DNA of 64,000 nt, from the NCBI RefSeq assembly GCF_002887775.1, contig NZ_LOCM01000033.1:62001-126000 (forward strand), read 5' to 3'. The notes beneath the pieces are model-generated. The model was given only the letters and a program-made list of their open reading frames with translations. It ran no database searches and was not told where the DNA came from. Position numbers and translations under genes: made by a program. Shown here piece after piece: positions 63,985 to 64,000 of the stretch; position 1 is the stretch's first letter, and every line of letters starts with the position of its first letter. The DNA comes from Streptococcus penaeicida. GTDB lineage: Bacteria > Bacillota > Bacilli > Lactobacillales > Streptococcaceae.

Positions 63985-64000
63985 GATTATTGACGATTAT

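Noticed and set aside
1..64000. rRNA or tRNA genes
   Set aside because: No rRNA segment or cloverleaf with an acceptor stem and T-loop was seen; a covariance scan was not possible here.

Overview
The window is from a low-GC Gram-positive bacterium, almost certainly a Streptococcus of the pyogenic group. The order mutS-mutL-(LmrP-type MFS)-ruvA-tag-cinA-recA-spx-ireB-ruvX, divergent argR/argS, yitT-aspS-hisS facing rpmF-rpmG, and veg-dnaB-rplI-gdpP-mnmG are streptococcal arrangements, and RecA, MutS and HisS look closely S. pyogenes-like. The species cannot be fixed from the sequence alone.

Layout. 0-22 kb: mostly minus-strand housekeeping genes: a GT-C-like membrane protein, DUF1292, ruvX, ireB, spx, recA, cinA, then a DNA-repair block (tag, ruvA, mutL, mutS), a YlbF protein and argR. 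argS reads the other way, followed by three YitT paralogues, aspS and hisS. The left edge holds two NrdR-like boxes in front of a gene leaving the window, probably nrdD. 22-26 kb: rpmF-rpmG and small accessory genes. 26-38 kb: a complete fatty-acid beta-oxidation-type operon under a probable PucR-family regulator (CoA-transferase, acyl-CoA ligase, FadN-like hydratase/dehydrogenase, thiolase, acyl-CoA dehydrogenase, 3-hydroxyacyl-CoA dehydrogenase) with a NudL-type CoA pyrophosphatase next to it. 38-43.8 kb: PadR-HAAS-DUF4097, DUF1304 and YhgE/Pip genes, a TetR regulator and a NUDIX hydrolase.

43.9-56.2 kb: a 12.3-kb island flanked by perfect 69-bp direct repeats. Each repeat carries the last 21 nt of rpsD plus its terminator. 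The island has the plan of a phage-inducible chromosomal island (PICI): tyrosine integrase and Stl-like repressor one way; DUF739 Cro-like protein, HTH/excisionase-like protein, small replication gene and VapE-type helicase the other way; an iteron origin; coiled-coil proteins and two DUF1492-like regulators. Its left arm is poor in protein genes but carries mscL, an unknown membrane-anchored protein and up to five apparent small-RNA genes with good promoters and terminators. Three of these display CU-repeat or complementary GA-repeat loops. 56.2-64 kb: rpsD with a long leader, a decayed tandem repeat, veg, dnaB, rplI, gdpP, mnmG and a NUDIX gene.

Caution: seven chromosomal genes, including essential hisS, are each broken by one missing base, and all can be repaired by lengthening a short homopolymer. 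This looks like systematic sequencing error rather than decay, so the 'pseudogene' labels for them describe the sequence as given, not the biology.
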